The notes: generated by a model from the sequence alone, not told the origin. A DNA stretch of 64,000 bases from Ceratodon purpureus (GCA_014871385.1 CM026428.1:1399088-1463087), one strand, 5' to 3'. Shown: positions 1-11,568, numbered from the stretch's first letter. Program-made: numbers and translations.

Positions 1-196
1 CCTATCAAGCTTGTACCGACTCCTCTGTCTTTTGTTGGTCTCCTCTCCGAATGCACACCAATTCACCCGACGTCCACCCTCCTCGTACTCCAAAGCAATT
101 CCTTCCGCAAACCTGATTGTAATCAGGTTCGGATTCTCCTCCTCTTCATGCTGGTACAGAATGGGGTGCAAATACTTCACCCTCTCCACGACCTCT
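1..196 (-). pseudogene. 3'-ward part of a coiled-coil/RING-family gene split by the LTR retrotransposon
   Basis: On the minus strand this stretch is open throughout and continues, in frame and with one copy of the cctct duplication, from the coding piece at 22752-22125 on the far side of the retrotransposon. It encodes a segment whose order of features (hydrophobic helix, NP-N-LI motif, then VNWCAF followed by a basic R-rich stretch) matches the region around VNWCVH in the protein encoded at 3179-4720. The gene runs off the left edge of the window, so any C-terminal zinc finger cannot be seen. Function is unknown. With a 21.9-kb insertion in the coding region it is almost certainly inactive unless the element is spliced out. 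Confidence 0.75.
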
Positions 197-629
197 TGAT
201 AGAGGGAGGATTTATCAACCAAACCCTAACTCTATAAACCCATCAAAACCCTAGAAAACCCAACACATCCAAGTACTCCAAACACTCATAACAAGCTAGA
301 AACATACAATACAAGTGAAGAAAACAGTCAAAACTGCAATTAATGAGTCAAAACAGCCCATAATCATGGTACAGCAGCCTCTAATGGCTCTCAGACTCCT
401 CTAACTCTAATTGCTCTAGTCTGGAATGATCACAGGAAACCCTAAAGTTGCCTCTTAAACCCCTATTGAACCTGGCGACTATCATCCAGTCGGCTGGACA
501 GAGTTCATCCAGTCGGCTGGACAGAGTTCATCCAGATGACTGGATGACTGTCAGGGGACTGCCAAGGTAAAAACTGAGGGGACCTAAAGGAAACTAAGAA
601 AAAAGGGGGAGAGTGATCTCCGGTTAACA
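197..629 (-). repeat. 3' LTR of the retrotransposon (433 bp)
   Basis: It matches 21715-22124 almost base for base. It differs by one substitution (aattgctc here, aactgctc there) and by a tandem duplication of 23 bp near 485-530, which doubles the block containing ccagtcggctgg. It starts TGATAGAGGG and ends CGGTTAACA. Because the coding strand is minus, this is the downstream LTR. Confidence 0.96.
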
Positions 630-645
630 TTATCCCCTTTTTCCG
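630..645 (-). other. Polypurine tract of the retrotransposon
   Basis: Read on the minus strand, the bases just before the 3' LTR are ggaaaaaggggataa, a purine run in the position expected for plus-strand DNA priming. A very similar run (atccccttttt on the plus strand) recurs near 20830 and 21210 in the leader. Confidence 0.7.
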
Positions 646-827
646 GTAGTTCTGTCCTCAGAACGTGCGGGCAGCGGGAAAAAGAAGGAATGCAAACCGG
701 GCCCTAAAAAAAACGCAACAGGGGAAAGTTGCTCTAAAACAAAACTGTTCGCGCTAACGGACTACTCTGCAGCCTAAATCCGGTGAACACTATTTTACAA
801 CCCACACAGAAGCTAAGGGCAAGTCGG

Positions 828-2625
828 CTATGTCGTTGGCGGAGCATCATCGTCCATCAGCCAGGGCTGAAAGTCGGGGTCGCGTTCTTCGAATCGCATT
901 AACCAGCGCTGTTGGCGCTGGAAGTCGGCATGATGGCTGATGAGGGCGGCCTCCAGGTCTCTGCTCTTGGTTGTAACATAGTCTCGCACGGCGCGACTAA
1001 GATCGCGAGGGGGAGATGTCCGGGTGGCTAGCTCTAGAGATAGACGTTGATTCTCCAAGAGTAACCGGTCGGCTTGTTGCAAGCGGTTGCTGAGGGTCTG
1101 CTCCAACTCCAGACGGCGTATGGATGGGTCGGGTCGGCTCACGGGAGCGGTGGCGGCTGCCAACTGGTCCTGTAGGGTGGTAACAGCCAACTGAAGTTCC
1201 GCCTTGTCCTTGACAAGCTGATCCCGTGCGATGGCGGTAGACTGTAATGTGTTGGCTAATAAGGCCACCTGAGCGGTTAAGTCCCTGACCGTGGCGTTGA
1301 GGGCCTTGGCGGAGGAGGCTGTCTGCTGGCGATTGGCTTCCAGCTGTCTGGCTGCAGCCTTGGTCCTGACAAGGACAGTAGCTAAAGCCTGAAGGTTATT
1401 CATCAACACGCCAAAGTCAGATGACGGGTCAAGGAAACCCTGGGAAGATGTTCCATTGGAATCATCTGGTGGTCCTCCGGAAGAACCGTTGGGGTGAAGT
1501 CGCGTGGTGCGGTGGGTGATTGGTGTGGCCGCGTTGCTAGCACCCTGGGGGTTGCTGACAGTGGTGGTGGTCGCTCGGCCCGTGTGGTGCGGCCTCCCTG
1601 AAGCAGTATGAGCAGCTGTGGTGTTTGGGGGATCGGCTGCGGCAGCTGATGGTGGAGCCAAGTCGGCTGCTGTAGCCGTGTCCTCAGAGCGAGGGGTGGT
1701 GGTCGCGAGTATCCCTCGAAAAATGGGAAGTGGCTCCTTCCATGGGAGAATGGCCCAACCTAAGGAGAGTAAACCAACTTCGGCCGCCAAGGGAGAATCT
1801 GCTCTGGGGGAGGTACTCCGGCAAAGTGGTGGCAAAGCAGCCTGAGCCGGCCCGAAGGTTGGATCACCAAGGGGGTCGAGTAGAGGTTCAGGCAGGGTTT
1901 TGCAGGGTTGACTCATGGGGGATGAACCCTCAGTCAGCTCGTCATCAGGTGGCAAAATTGGATCCTAGCCAGACACTGTGGCGGAAGATTCGCCAGACAG
2001 ACTGCAAAGGCGAAGAATAGGTACAGTGGGTCGTGTACCTGGGAATTCCGGTTCTGAGGGTGGAGTGGGCTGACCCGGAAGTTGTGGGCGGGACCGTAGG
2101 GGATACCGGCAACTGGGCGAGGCTGTCACTGGGGGAAGAGTGGTTGTATGGGGTAGGCGACTGGCTGGTGTTGCTTCCCCGGTAAAGTCTGGTTGTCGCA
2201 CCCTCTTGCCATTCTTCACCAGCCGGCGGCGGCGTCGGCCGACATCAGACGAGCCTTCTTGCGAGTTCGTGGTCGGCTGTGCCTCGGTGGTTGGGACAGA
2301 TGCACTCACTGGGCCAGGAAACCTATCTCCGCTAGCTCGATCTCGAAGCTTGGAGCCAGCCAAAGACTGAGGGGGTGGGTCAGTGGCCGGTGAGCCCTCG
2401 TGGCTGCCATCCATAGTGTCGACGCTAGAAGAGATATGGGTCGGGCCGACAACTTCTTCGCGGTCCGGAAACCAGTAGGACAACAGTGCATCCATGACGG
2501 GGGCACCTCGAAGTCGGCGCTTGCCTGGGGCCTCCGAATGGATATAGATAAGATGACGACGGAGGTTGGCGAGGACATAGTGTGACCAATCAAACCTCTC
2601 GTTACGCTTACCAGCCTCCTCAGCA
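828..2625 (-). CDS. Distal part of the retrotransposon's post-integrase reading frame, coiled-coil protein
   Basis: This minus-strand frame continues the integrase frame of 14769-11573 once the nested transposon and one agca are removed: the residues before the junction (HIFAA) run directly into EEAGKRNERF. It contains a short conserved-looking helical block, a long Pro/Ser/Thr-rich stretch, then about 130 residues of predicted coiled coil rich in Gln, Leu and Ala, and ends DDDAPPTT. One in-frame TAG lies at 1965-1967; the frame is open on both sides of it. Some plant gypsy elements of the Tat/Athila type carry extra frames here. No known domain is recognised and the role is unknown. Confidence 0.65.
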
Positions 2626-2650
2626 GGGTAGATGCATGGTTGGGTGCCTC
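2626..2650 (+). repeat. Left terminal inverted repeat of the nested DNA transposon
   Basis: It starts gggtagatgca, is preceded by target duplication agca, and pairs with 11544-11568 with two mismatches over 25 bases. Confidence 0.88.
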
Positions 2651-3178
2651 AAGGGCGACATGAGGGGAGTTACTTGAAGTCCATAACAAGCTGGCATTTG
2701 ATGAGCCCATGAGCTGTCAGTACAAGACCGTATCATTAAGTTCCCACGCTCAGGCGCCATTGATCCGTTGGAGGGAAAGATGGACGGTGTCGATCAGTAA
2801 TGAATATCCGCGTTCCCGCCACCTCGAAGGAATAATACGCCACAGAGCTTCGGGAACAGGGGAGCTTCGGGGTTTAAGCGGATACAATCTTGTCCGTTCG
2901 TTTGGTAGGGTTTCTGATCGAGTGGCTAGGGTTTCTGCTCGAGTGGTGACGGGGAGGGGCGGGAGGGAAGGAGATGATGGCGGCTGACGGCAGCGTGTTG
3001 TCTCACTCTCTGGACAGTATGCGAGGATGCTTGCAACGTGACGTGAAGTTTTGCATACGAAACTCAGTGTAGAACTTGATGAGAGTTGCAGGACACTGAT
3101 ATTTTTGGAGTTGTCACGAGTTTTTCGCTGTAGTTTGTGTCAGGTAGTAGGGTTAACGCCATAGCCTGAAAGAAAGAC

Positions 3179-4720
3179 ATGAGTCATACGGAGGAAGAGC
3201 CGAGTGAGTGCGAGAGAGGAAACCCCAGGTTGAAGAAGAAAATAAAGGTCGAAGGTGCGGCGTCGCTCTCGTGGGTGGATCCGCTATACGCCGAGAAGCC
3301 TGATCTTCTGTGGAACCGAGTTGAGCCAGTGAAGAAGACTGATTTCGAGAAGAAGTATGGTTTGAGCAACCAGGGAATACCACCAAAGCGCTTGAAGATA
3401 CCGCTGCATGTAACTGAAGCGGAGATTGAGAAGTTGTTCGGCCAGAAGGTTAGCAATGGATACTCTTATTCCTGGTCAGAGGACGTGGAGTGGGTGAGAA
3501 AGGTGGAGCGCATGTGGATGATCACACACCAACGAACTCAAGTGCCGAATACTAGGTTGATCAACGCAGCGGAGGCGAAGGGTTTGGCGTATGAGCTTAA
3601 GAAGGGGGAGAAGGCTGTAAACTGGTGTGTGCACGCAGAGTGGAGTTGCCGCGACCAATTGCGTAGGATAAACCAGGAGAGAGATGCTGCGAAGGCCGGA
3701 AAGGTCCCGGTTTGCGAGTTTTTTGAAGACGACGCAGATGACGGAGGCGGTCTCAGCAATGCGAGTGGTTTTGCAGGGGTTCAAGGAACTGTGAGTGGCG
3801 AGCATCGAACACCAAGTGGCGTCTTGCTCGAGGCACCGGTGGATTACCGAGCGATGGCAATCGGGGAGTGGCAGGAGTATCTTGGGCTTCTGGAGAGAGA
3901 AGCGCCGACTTTGGAGGCGCTTGTGAGCCGGTTAAGTGAAGAAAAGGAGCGTGCCAAACTGGAGCTGGTGAAGGTCTCCTCACAGGTGGATTATGGTCGG
4001 TCACTCCTCTCAACTGCACAGGAAACACTTGCGGCATTACAGGCCGATTGTGAGATGAAGGAACGGCATGTCGAAGGGCTGACGTCTGCGGGGCCGGGGT
4101 GCACAACAGAGATCGACTCTGCTGTATCGGAGCTTGAGCGGGCGCGAAGGAAGGTCGAGTCACAATTGGGGGCCATCGAGCAGATGAAGGCGTTGTTTCT
4201 TGGCGGGACAGCCTCTGAAGGGGAGGTTGCTGAGGTCAAATGCCAAGAGGCGGAACAAGCGTGGGGCAGCGCTGTGAAGAAACAGGATCTCTGGAAACGA
4301 CATAGGGTTGCACTCAGCAATCAGCTGAGAGAAATGAAGAGTGCTTACAAGCGTCCTACGCTGCACCCAGCCCCTTTGCCTTTTCTTTATCTTGATTGTG
4401 AGAGTATACATGTGCCAGTTTTTAGCTTGGAAATCCCACCTTGTCCATTTTGTACAAGAGGCTTCGAGCCTGCGTGGGATTGCAGATTGTCTTCATGCCG
4501 CCACCCTTATCATACGTGGTGTGCGTATACACACTTTTCCAGCAATACTAAGTGCATGTTTGAAGGTTGCAACTCTGAGCAGCATCGAGATTGGTGGATA
4601 ATGGCGGGGATCACGAAGCCTGAGGTGGATAATGGCGGAGCGCAGTTCGATCCATGGGATATTTGCAAGTCCCAGAATGTTGGCCGAGGCTTCGAAGGTA
4701 CGAACTGTGGACCGCAATGA
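3179..4720 (+). CDS. Transposon-borne coiled-coil protein with C-terminal RING-like zinc finger
   Basis: A 513-residue uninterrupted frame inside the nested DNA transposon. The N-terminus is charged and has a KKKIK basic cluster. Residues about 40-140 hold a block shared with the host-side gene at 22752-22125 (KKTDFEKKYGLSN here, KKVDFATEYGLSN there, followed by a KLFG motif). Residues about 225-380 are a predicted coiled coil. The C-terminus (about 425-480) has an ordered CPFC, C, C-H, YH-WC, C, C and H-WW pattern, typical of a RING-variant zinc-binding fold. Function is unknown; a ubiquitin-ligase or DNA-binding accessory role is only a guess. The start is the first ATG of the long frame. 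Confidence 0.75.
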   Translation: MSHTEEEPSECERGNPRLKKKIKVEGAASLSWVDPLYAEKPDLLWNRVEPVKKTDFEKKYGLSNQGIPPKRLKIPLHVTEAEIEKLFGQKVSNGYSYSWSEDVEWVRKVERMWMITHQRTQVPNTRLINAAEAKGLAYELKKGEKAVNWCVHAEWSCRDQLRRINQERDAAKAGKVPVCEFFEDDADDGGGLSNASGFAGVQGTVSGEHRTPSGVLLEAPVDYRAMAIGEWQEYLGLLEREAPTLEALVSRLSEEKERAKLELVKVSSQVDYGRSLLSTAQETLAALQADCEMKERHVEGLTSAGPGCTTEIDSAVSELERARRKVESQLGAIEQMKALFLGGTASEGEVAEVKCQEAEQAWGSAVKKQDLWKRHRVALSNQLREMKSAYKRPTLHPAPLPFLYLDCESIHVPVFSLEIPPCPFCTRGFEPAWDCRLSSCRHPYHTWCAYTHFSSNTKCMFEGCNSEQHRDWWIMAGITKPEVDNGGAQFDPWDICKSQNVGRGFEGTNCGPQ

Positions 4721-5227
4721 CTTGCAGTTGTTTTGTAATGAAGTATGAGAGTGGGAGGATGTATGTGTTGCATCATAGGAAGTTGTAGATATGGCTTACG
4801 GACTTCTATACACGATCTGATCTTGGGCTTTATATGACCTAGTCTATACTCCCTAGAAGTTCATTGCAGCATGTTCAAGGCAATGCTAATTCATTTCAAT
4901 GTATTGTGTCTTTCTAGTGTTTTCGTGCAAATGCTTCAGTTTAATAGAAGATTATGTTCGGTCATATCACAGAGGAAGAGTTCATAGTTGTACATATTAG
5001 TTGTAGGAGAGGTTTAAACATTCACTACGGATTCATGTGAAGTTACTGTTGTTACTTGATATTGCCAGAAGATTCTAGGTGTTAGTCAGATGTGACTGTA
5101 ACCTCTGTCCGTTTAGTATATGTTCCTAGTTGTTACAAAGAGTTGCTATGTTCATATTAGGTTCTAATCAGGCCTGCACGGTGTCCTGTTTTCCATCAAT
5201 GCAGATCCAGCTCGAACATCCCGATCA
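4721..5227. other. Non-coding spacer inside the nested transposon
   Basis: AT-rich sequence between the two plus-strand genes; I see no gene. It could hold the 3' end of the upstream transcript and the promoter of the next gene, or an intron joining the two frames into one gene. Confidence 0.4.
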
Positions 5228-5950
5228 ATGTCGAGGAGTGAGAATCAGTCAGCACGATCAAACACGATAAGCCCCTCTGTTGGGAGCTTTCAGGATTTTT
5301 CAAGGAAATTCGATACGCGAGAGTCCGGACTTGGAAGGCTCCCTCAGATCCAGAGGCGATCAGAAGCACCTGTTACGGAGCAGGGTGAACCAGATGTCCA
5401 AGGTTTCTTCATTTCGCCCAGACGCAGGAAAGGTGTACCGCAACGTCTTGATCTTGATAGCATCGAGGAGCAGGTGATGACGCCAAGATCTATGGAGAAC
5501 TATGCCAATATGACCCCTGAGACAGACGCCCAAGTTGTCACACCTAGACGTGGGAAGGGGCACTGTACTGAACCAGCTGCTATGAAGGGCACTCCGAAAC
5601 AGAAGAGACTGCAAGCGCAAGCTGCTGAAGGTGGCAAAGACACACCGAAACGCTCGAGGGGGGCCTTGAAGGTTGTGGCAGCGGAAGCATTGGAAGAATC
5701 AAAACTGCTGAAGACAACAGAGGACTTTGAGGACGATAACGACAATGAGGGGGGGGAAGGAGTCGAAGAAGGTGAATTTAATCACGCAACAGAAGAAGGC
5801 GCCTCGGACCATGACGAAGCTCCTGCCACAAAGTCGGGTGGGAAAAAAGGCACGAAGAACAGCAAGGCAAAGAAGCCCGTCGCTCAAAGGGTTAGTGTGT
5901 CGAAGGTGACAAGAGCAGCAGCGGGGAAGGTTGCAGCCTCAGCAAAGTAG
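5228..5950 (+). CDS. Basic, low-complexity protein of the nested transposon
   Basis: A 240-residue frame that starts MSRSENQSAR. It has several SPRRRKG/TPRRGKG-type motifs in its first half, an acidic Glu/Asp run near residues 165-195 and a Lys/Ala-rich tail (GGKKGTKNSKAKKP). The composition resembles disordered chromatin-associated proteins, but no domain is recognised. It lies 0.5 kb downstream of 3179-4720 on the same strand and could be a second gene or a 3' exon of that gene. Its codon pattern looks coding rather than random. Confidence 0.55.
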   Translation: MSRSENQSARSNTISPSVGSFQDFSRKFDTRESGLGRLPQIQRRSEAPVTEQGEPDVQGFFISPRRRKGVPQRLDLDSIEEQVMTPRSMENYANMTPETDAQVVTPRRGKGHCTEPAAMKGTPKQKRLQAQAAEGGKDTPKRSRGALKVVAAEALEESKLLKTTEDFEDDNDNEGGEGVEEGEFNHATEEGASDHDEAPATKSGGKKGTKNSKAKKPVAQRVSVSKVTRAAAGKVAASAK

Positions 5951-6581
5951 ACGTCAGTGTTGATGTCGAACTCATCCCATTCTGTAGTTGGGAGTGGGTT
6001 GATTTGTACATAAGTGTTTTGACTTGTTTTGTAGTTGTGATTACTTTCTAGAAAGGAGGTACTCGGGACTTCGTAAACAATAGGACGTTTGTGGAGACTG
6101 TGTTTGTAAGTTTTTGGTGGTACTTGGCAGTTTTGAGAATCCATGATACTCAGACTAGACTGAATTGCGAAATTGTATACTCACTGGCAGTGACGGGTTA
6201 TCTTCTCTTCCCATTATACTCAATTGCTTGGAAACGTTTGCTAAAAGTTTAGGTCCATGGTTTACGAAATTACATCCAATTTAGCCCAAGAAAGTGATTA
6301 CAATGAATAATTCCGTCCTCTGAACACAGTCTGTCATACGGATTGAGAATATATCTCGTAAGTCCTATTTTGTGAAAAATAAAGCCACTTGCTTTTCTTT
6401 CCTAAACTCTTCAGAAGCAGAAACTTCAAGAAAAAATGAACGCTCTTAAGTATCCAAAACACAAAGCGAGACACATCCACTCCCACGTCATTGACTGTCA
6501 CCAAACACGTAAACAAAACTAACTGTTTGCAAGTTCCACTGCTGAAAAAACACCCTAACAATCCCCCAAACGACTGATTCT

Positions 6582-6705
6582 ATGAGCTAGCAGGGACTCT
6601 ACATGGGACACGGGAGCTAACAGGGACTATGCATGAGCTATCAGGGACTATGCATGAGCTAACAGGGACTATGCATGAGCTAACAGGGACTGTGCATGCA
6701 CTACT
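6582..6705 (+). repeat. Short tandem repeat, about 21-bp unit, in the nested transposon
   Basis: About five units of gagctaacagggactatgca, the first ones degenerate, lie between the convergent genes of the transposon. The region 5951-7012 otherwise holds no gene that I can support. Confidence 0.8.
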
Positions 6706-7012
6706 GCAGCCTACAACAAATGGCTGGGGAGAATCAATCAAACCCTGCATTGATCGATCGATTGATGTTTAAGTCTTCGCTGTGAGAAGAAATCAAATTC
6801 CAGGAATGCATTGACATATTAGTGCTCCCTATAGTGCTCACAACAAGTAGATCAAGTGCAATTATTCAAATACAGTAAGCTAATTTGGTATAAGAAATCC
6901 AGTTTGAGGTTTTCATTGGAGGGACCCGCAATGCGCAGGTCCCATAAAAAAATGTGCCTCGCCTTGAAAAGGCAAGGCACTAGCAAGGCAAATGCAAGGA
7001 AATGCATTAGCT

Positions 7013-10000
7013 TCAAAATTGTGCATACTCATCAATTGCTTCCTCCACTGAGGTTGGCAACTTGTACACAGCGGTATTGCCTGCAACACGGTGCTCAGCA
7101 ATGATCATGGGAAATTTTACAGCTCTGATGTAATCAACATTGTGGTGAGCTAAGTGTGACTTCTGTAAGTAGACATAAGTGTCAGCCCCAGTTCCAAATT
7201 TCTGAAAGTACCTCCCTTGAATCACCTTATCTCCCACCTGAAAGGTCTCGCCCCACTTACACTTGAATCCCTGCGTACAAGTGAAGACTTTTCTCGTGCA
7301 TACAAGAATGTGGAAAGCAACGTTTTCTTCATTATCAGCAGCTGCAGAAACAGCAAAATTATCCCCCAACTCTAAAATTGTAGCAAAATACGCACCATTG
7401 ATGCCGAACCCATCCCAGTCGTCCACCTTAAATTCAACATTCACAACACCTTGGACATAGGCAGTTCTAGTGACAACGAGGACTTCAACATCCCATTCCC
7501 CAGTCCAGGCCCTGTTCTCGCATGCCTCCCAATTGGTGGCTATGCATGCTGAACAGAAACAGGCCAAGCTTCTTTTCAAAAGTTTATTGACTTCCATTGG
7601 ACCCACAGATCGAATTTGATGCATGTCCCTACAGCCTTTGATGGGCTCGCAGTCATACTCCGTCTCTCTATCTACATCTTCTTCCAGAACATGCCAGAAC
7701 GTACGACGTACAGGCCGTCTCTCACCTGAATAACTAGACTCCGGCCGGACACTTAACTTCTCTCTAAGAAACTGACATACAGTCTCAGCATCTTGTAAAC
7801 GAGGCCCTAGCATATCCAACTGCGCATTGCGCATGTACCGCTTGATCACAGCACCTGCGCCGTCATGGGGACCTTTCCCATGACCGGTCCCAAAAAATGA
7901 CCACATGCACATACATCCACCAGTAAGTTCTGGGTATCGACTGACAAAGTACCAAGGAATTCTGCTTTTGAATTGACCTGAGCACCCATCAGACCATATC
8001 CAGTGCCTTTTTGGGGTGAACCCCTCCTCTACCGTAGCATCCCAATGCATCTGCAAACAATGCTGGACAAAGTAGCTATCGTGTTTCTTATCATCACTGA
8101 TGTAAAAGTGATACTGCATAATGTTTCTAGTACTTGCATCTTCAGGGTCCGGCTCTGGATTTCTCACCCATGTAATGTGAACAAGGATACTGACTTGGTA
8201 ACTGTGCCAATGCATCGACTGGACTTCATTCTGGACCTCGAAGGAATAATTTTCGGCATAATCAACCACAGAAACCATAGTATCGGCAGGGAAATTTTCC
8301 AGACATGTTCTGAATTGCTCATCTTCCCATTTGGCCACAAAACTATGACGTGCAAAGTCCTGAAGCTTTGGTTTTAGGTAACTCACCAGCTTATCAGATG
8401 TGCTTTCCTCGTAAACCAACTGCAGCTTCTTTCGTTGCTCCCCTTTCTTGGTTGTGATCGTTTCCAAGGAAAAGTGCTTCCATTTTACAATGTTTGCCTT
8501 AAAGCCCTCTTCCTCCGTTAGGCAAAGCGGCAAATAATCTACCCCACAAGAGTCACAATCCCCAAAAACACATTCCCGGGCATGCCACTGACTGCCGTCT
8601 TTTTTGGGGCACAGTATGGAGTCAACCATATCTGTAACTCCAGAAAAAGTCCGCAAATGACCAGAGCAGTGATTCCCCTCTACAGTCCAACACACATCTT
8701 CACACTGGCAATCACAGAACTCACTAGAATGCAAAGCAGCTTTGGTCCTCATATAATTAAATCCCAACCTCAATTCTTCCATTTCCACGTGGTATATACA
8801 ACAGCATACATTTCGTTCTTTTAATTTTTTGACAAAAAAAGGCTGGAATGAATCGAACATGCGCTTACCAATGATTATCCTTGGATTTGCAGCCTGGAAC
8901 CGTAAGTAGAATTCCATCTGTAGCAAGAAAAATGCAACGAGTTAGTCACCTTTAACATCACAAGTTCGTCACATGAACACCTGTTTAATCAATACAAGTT
9001 CTCTCACCGTCCTGCACACCCTAACAGTCCCAAATGACTCCATTTCAGGTTCACACAACCCCGAGCAGACTCAATAGAACTCCCTCACACATTACTATAC
9101 ATACCAAGAAACAAAGGCGACTACATAGAAGCACATGTCGGCTGCACAAAAGTTCTTACCACTTCGGCAGAAGATCCCTAAAAGCCATACATACCACTAG
9201 ATAATGGACGGTAGCACACTAAAACTCATTAGAAGTCCCTCACACATTCCTATACATACCAAGAAACTTAATAAACTATATAGAAGCACCTGTGGGTCGC
9301 AGAAAAGTTCTTACCAGTTTGCAGGAAGGTCCCCAAAGGCCCTACATACCACTAGACAACAAAGGGTAGCACATACAGAACCATTCTATACCCTAACACC
9401 TTGGTACACTCCCTTAGAAGGCCTCATAATCCCTATCACTCTAAACCTACTTGACCCAAGAGTTCACTTGATACATGATCATTCTCAATGCACTTAGGTG
9501 TAGTTTCTGAAAATCTAGCTAAAGTTCACAAAGTTCCTGTAGTTTTCTTCACGGTGAATATGCACACCAGTGGTTCTTGGTTGGTTGGAACGTTTAATTT
9601 TCAGAGTTCATATCAATCAATCCCTACATCTTTAAACTACCGACTTTCACAAACTGTTCACGGTTGAGGGGTTTCAGAGTTCATATCAATCAATCCCTAC
9701 GTCTTTAAACTGCCGAGGCTGAAGTTTCAAAATTTCCTAGTCTTTACGAGAGCAGCTTGACTACATTATTTGGACACAAGAGACTGTGACAAAGAACTTC
9801 TTGTTTACAAAGACCGTACACCTTAGAAATTCAAATGAGAATATACAGAAAGAACGACTCTGAAGTTCAGAAATCATACCTGCGTTTCCAACAGATATTG
9901 GCAATGGTGTGTCTCTCGCACTCCAGGGGAAACCCATTGCTTGACAACCTCTTTACGGTTCGGACTGGCCCTTGTTTGCGCAACCCACCAAGATATCACC

Positions 10001-10665
10001 GCCGCCTTCACAGAGTCACTAGTGGCATCTTTCCTTTGTTTTCTCACAGAAAGTGTCCATACAACTTCCTTGTTGCTCTCCATCGAACTCCGTCTCTGAA
10101 TAGCAGCTTTCACGTTTCTTGGCTCAACCCCAAGCAAACGGGCCGTCTGTCTCACCGAGGTGGGGGCCGCCGTGCTCACGGCTGCTGTGAGGATCGCATG
10201 CTTCGTCACCAAATCGGCCTTCCTTCTCGCATTCTTTACCTCCGACAGAGACTGCACCAAGCCAGAGATAATTTTCTTCTGTGCTACAACCTCTGCACAC
10301 ACTCTCCGAGACTCCGGCAAGACAACCGCCGTAATAGGGTTTGACCAGACCGCTTTCAAAACAGCTTCTTGGTGTTTAGCATCTCCAGATGCGTCCAATG
10401 TGGAGGACACAACATCAAGAATGGCCTTCGCATCACGCCGCACATGCCTTCGGTTCAATCGTCCGTCTTCTTGTGCAACATTTGATCTCTCGGCAAATCT
10501 CTCTTCAACATACTGACGTTGCGACGCAAGCGCCTCTCTCTTACGACGTCTACACAGTCGCTGCCGCTCTCTCTCTCTCTCCCTATCACGCTCGGTTCGT
10601 TGCCTTTCGACGGGGCCAGGGCGCTTCACGCCAGCCCTTCTTTCCGCTTCCCTTGCACTCCCCAT
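7013..10665 (-). CDS. Transposase-like protein of the nested DNA transposon, two exons
   Basis: Exons are 10665-9880 and 8917-7013 (minus), with GT at 9879-9878 and AG at 8919-8918; the phase is kept. An upstream in-frame ATG at 10755 is possible, but the one at 10665 (MGSAREAERR) gives a cleaner basic N-terminus. The first exon has an Arg/Glu-rich region and a helix-turn-helix-like stretch (TSVRQTARLLGVEPRNVKAA). The second has a CxC-rich zinc-binding part followed by blocks I associate with a widespread family of uncharacterised eukaryotic transposon proteins: VDYAENYSF, WSDGCSGQFK and HGKGPHDGAGA, whose Asp/His residues are candidate catalytic sites. The total is about 897 residues, with no stop or frameshift, so it may be functional. 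The superfamily is not assigned. Confidence 0.75.
9078..9400. repeat. Imperfect direct duplication (about 155 bp) inside the transposase intron
   Basis: Two copies, beginning tccctcacacatt near 9083 and 9237, share about four-fifths of their bases. A second short direct duplication (tcagagttcatatcaatcaa) occurs near 9600 and 9675. All lie within the 962-bp intron 8918-9879. Confidence 0.75.
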
Positions 10666-11543
10666 ACTACTAGCGAGAGAAGAGAATACCCTAACCTTGC
10701 AGCGACTATGACAGAAGAGAAAACAACGCCCTAGACCTCGCAGCGACCAACCCACAAAATATCATGTGCAAACCCTCAACAATCATACCTCAATCAATAG
10801 CATCAAGCCTACAATCGAAGGGACTTCAGCAACACAGTAATCCTTGAAGCATTCTGACGCCATAGCCAAAGGAGTAGAACACAAGAGAATTCCTGCGACA
10901 AGCAAGGGCGGCTGCAACAATCGCCTGCATCAAAGTCGCAACATCGCGAAACCCCTCTTTCCTTCACCCTAACCCTAGAACCCGAAGCTGACGTCAGCAC
11001 GTGGACAAAGCTCCTGCCGCAATCGCTGAAAATCTAAACCCTCTAAATTGTCTTGAGTGGAAAATCTAAAATCGAGCCCATATGTACATTTCCATAACAT
11101 ACAGTTCTCTTAAAACAAATTTCTGAAAAGCCTTAATTTTGACCCTTATATGGACTTTTGAAAAAATGACTCATTTTAGTCTTTTTAAAAGTCCATAACT
11201 ATACTTTTATGAATGATAATCTTGAAAGGGATGACATTTCTAAATACTATAATCTACAACTCAATATATGGTATGTCACTATTTCAACAACAATCTATTT
11301 TTCTTCATGAAAATCGCCCAAGTATACTTACATTCCCTGGTGACCAAAGTCCATGCAATAACTTTGAAAGTCCATATTAGGTACATTTAAGAACGTCCCC
11401 TTGAAAAAATATATATGTCCTTGCACACAATCAAGTTGAGAACCTATTTACAAATTTTCACGATCGTACAAGTAAGTGTACTATCCCACTATTACTTTGC
11501 AATACAAAGGACCTCCTGAAAACTGCCCTGTGACAGAAAAAGC

Positions 11544-11568
11544 GAGGCACCGAACCGTGCATCTACCC
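11544..11568 (-). repeat. Right terminal inverted repeat of the nested DNA transposon
   Basis: It is the complement of 2626-2650 with two mismatches, ends gcatctaccc and is followed by the target duplication agca. The interval 10756-11543 is AT-rich subterminal DNA without a supported gene. Confidence 0.88.

Larger units (their letters stand above)
2626..11568. mobile_element. 8.94-kb DNA transposon of unassigned superfamily, nested in the retrotransposon
   Basis: The ends are inverted repeats: gggtagatgca at 2626 and its complement ending at 11568, with about 23 of 25 outer bases matching. Both ends are flanked by agca (2622-2625 and 11569-11572). Removing the element plus one agca rejoins the retrotransposon frame without a stop, which independently fixes the borders. 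The element carries a minus-strand two-exon transposase-like gene (10665-7013) and two plus-strand genes (3179-4720, 5228-5950). The 4-bp target duplication and GGG ends narrow the superfamily, but I cannot assign it. Confidence 0.88.
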
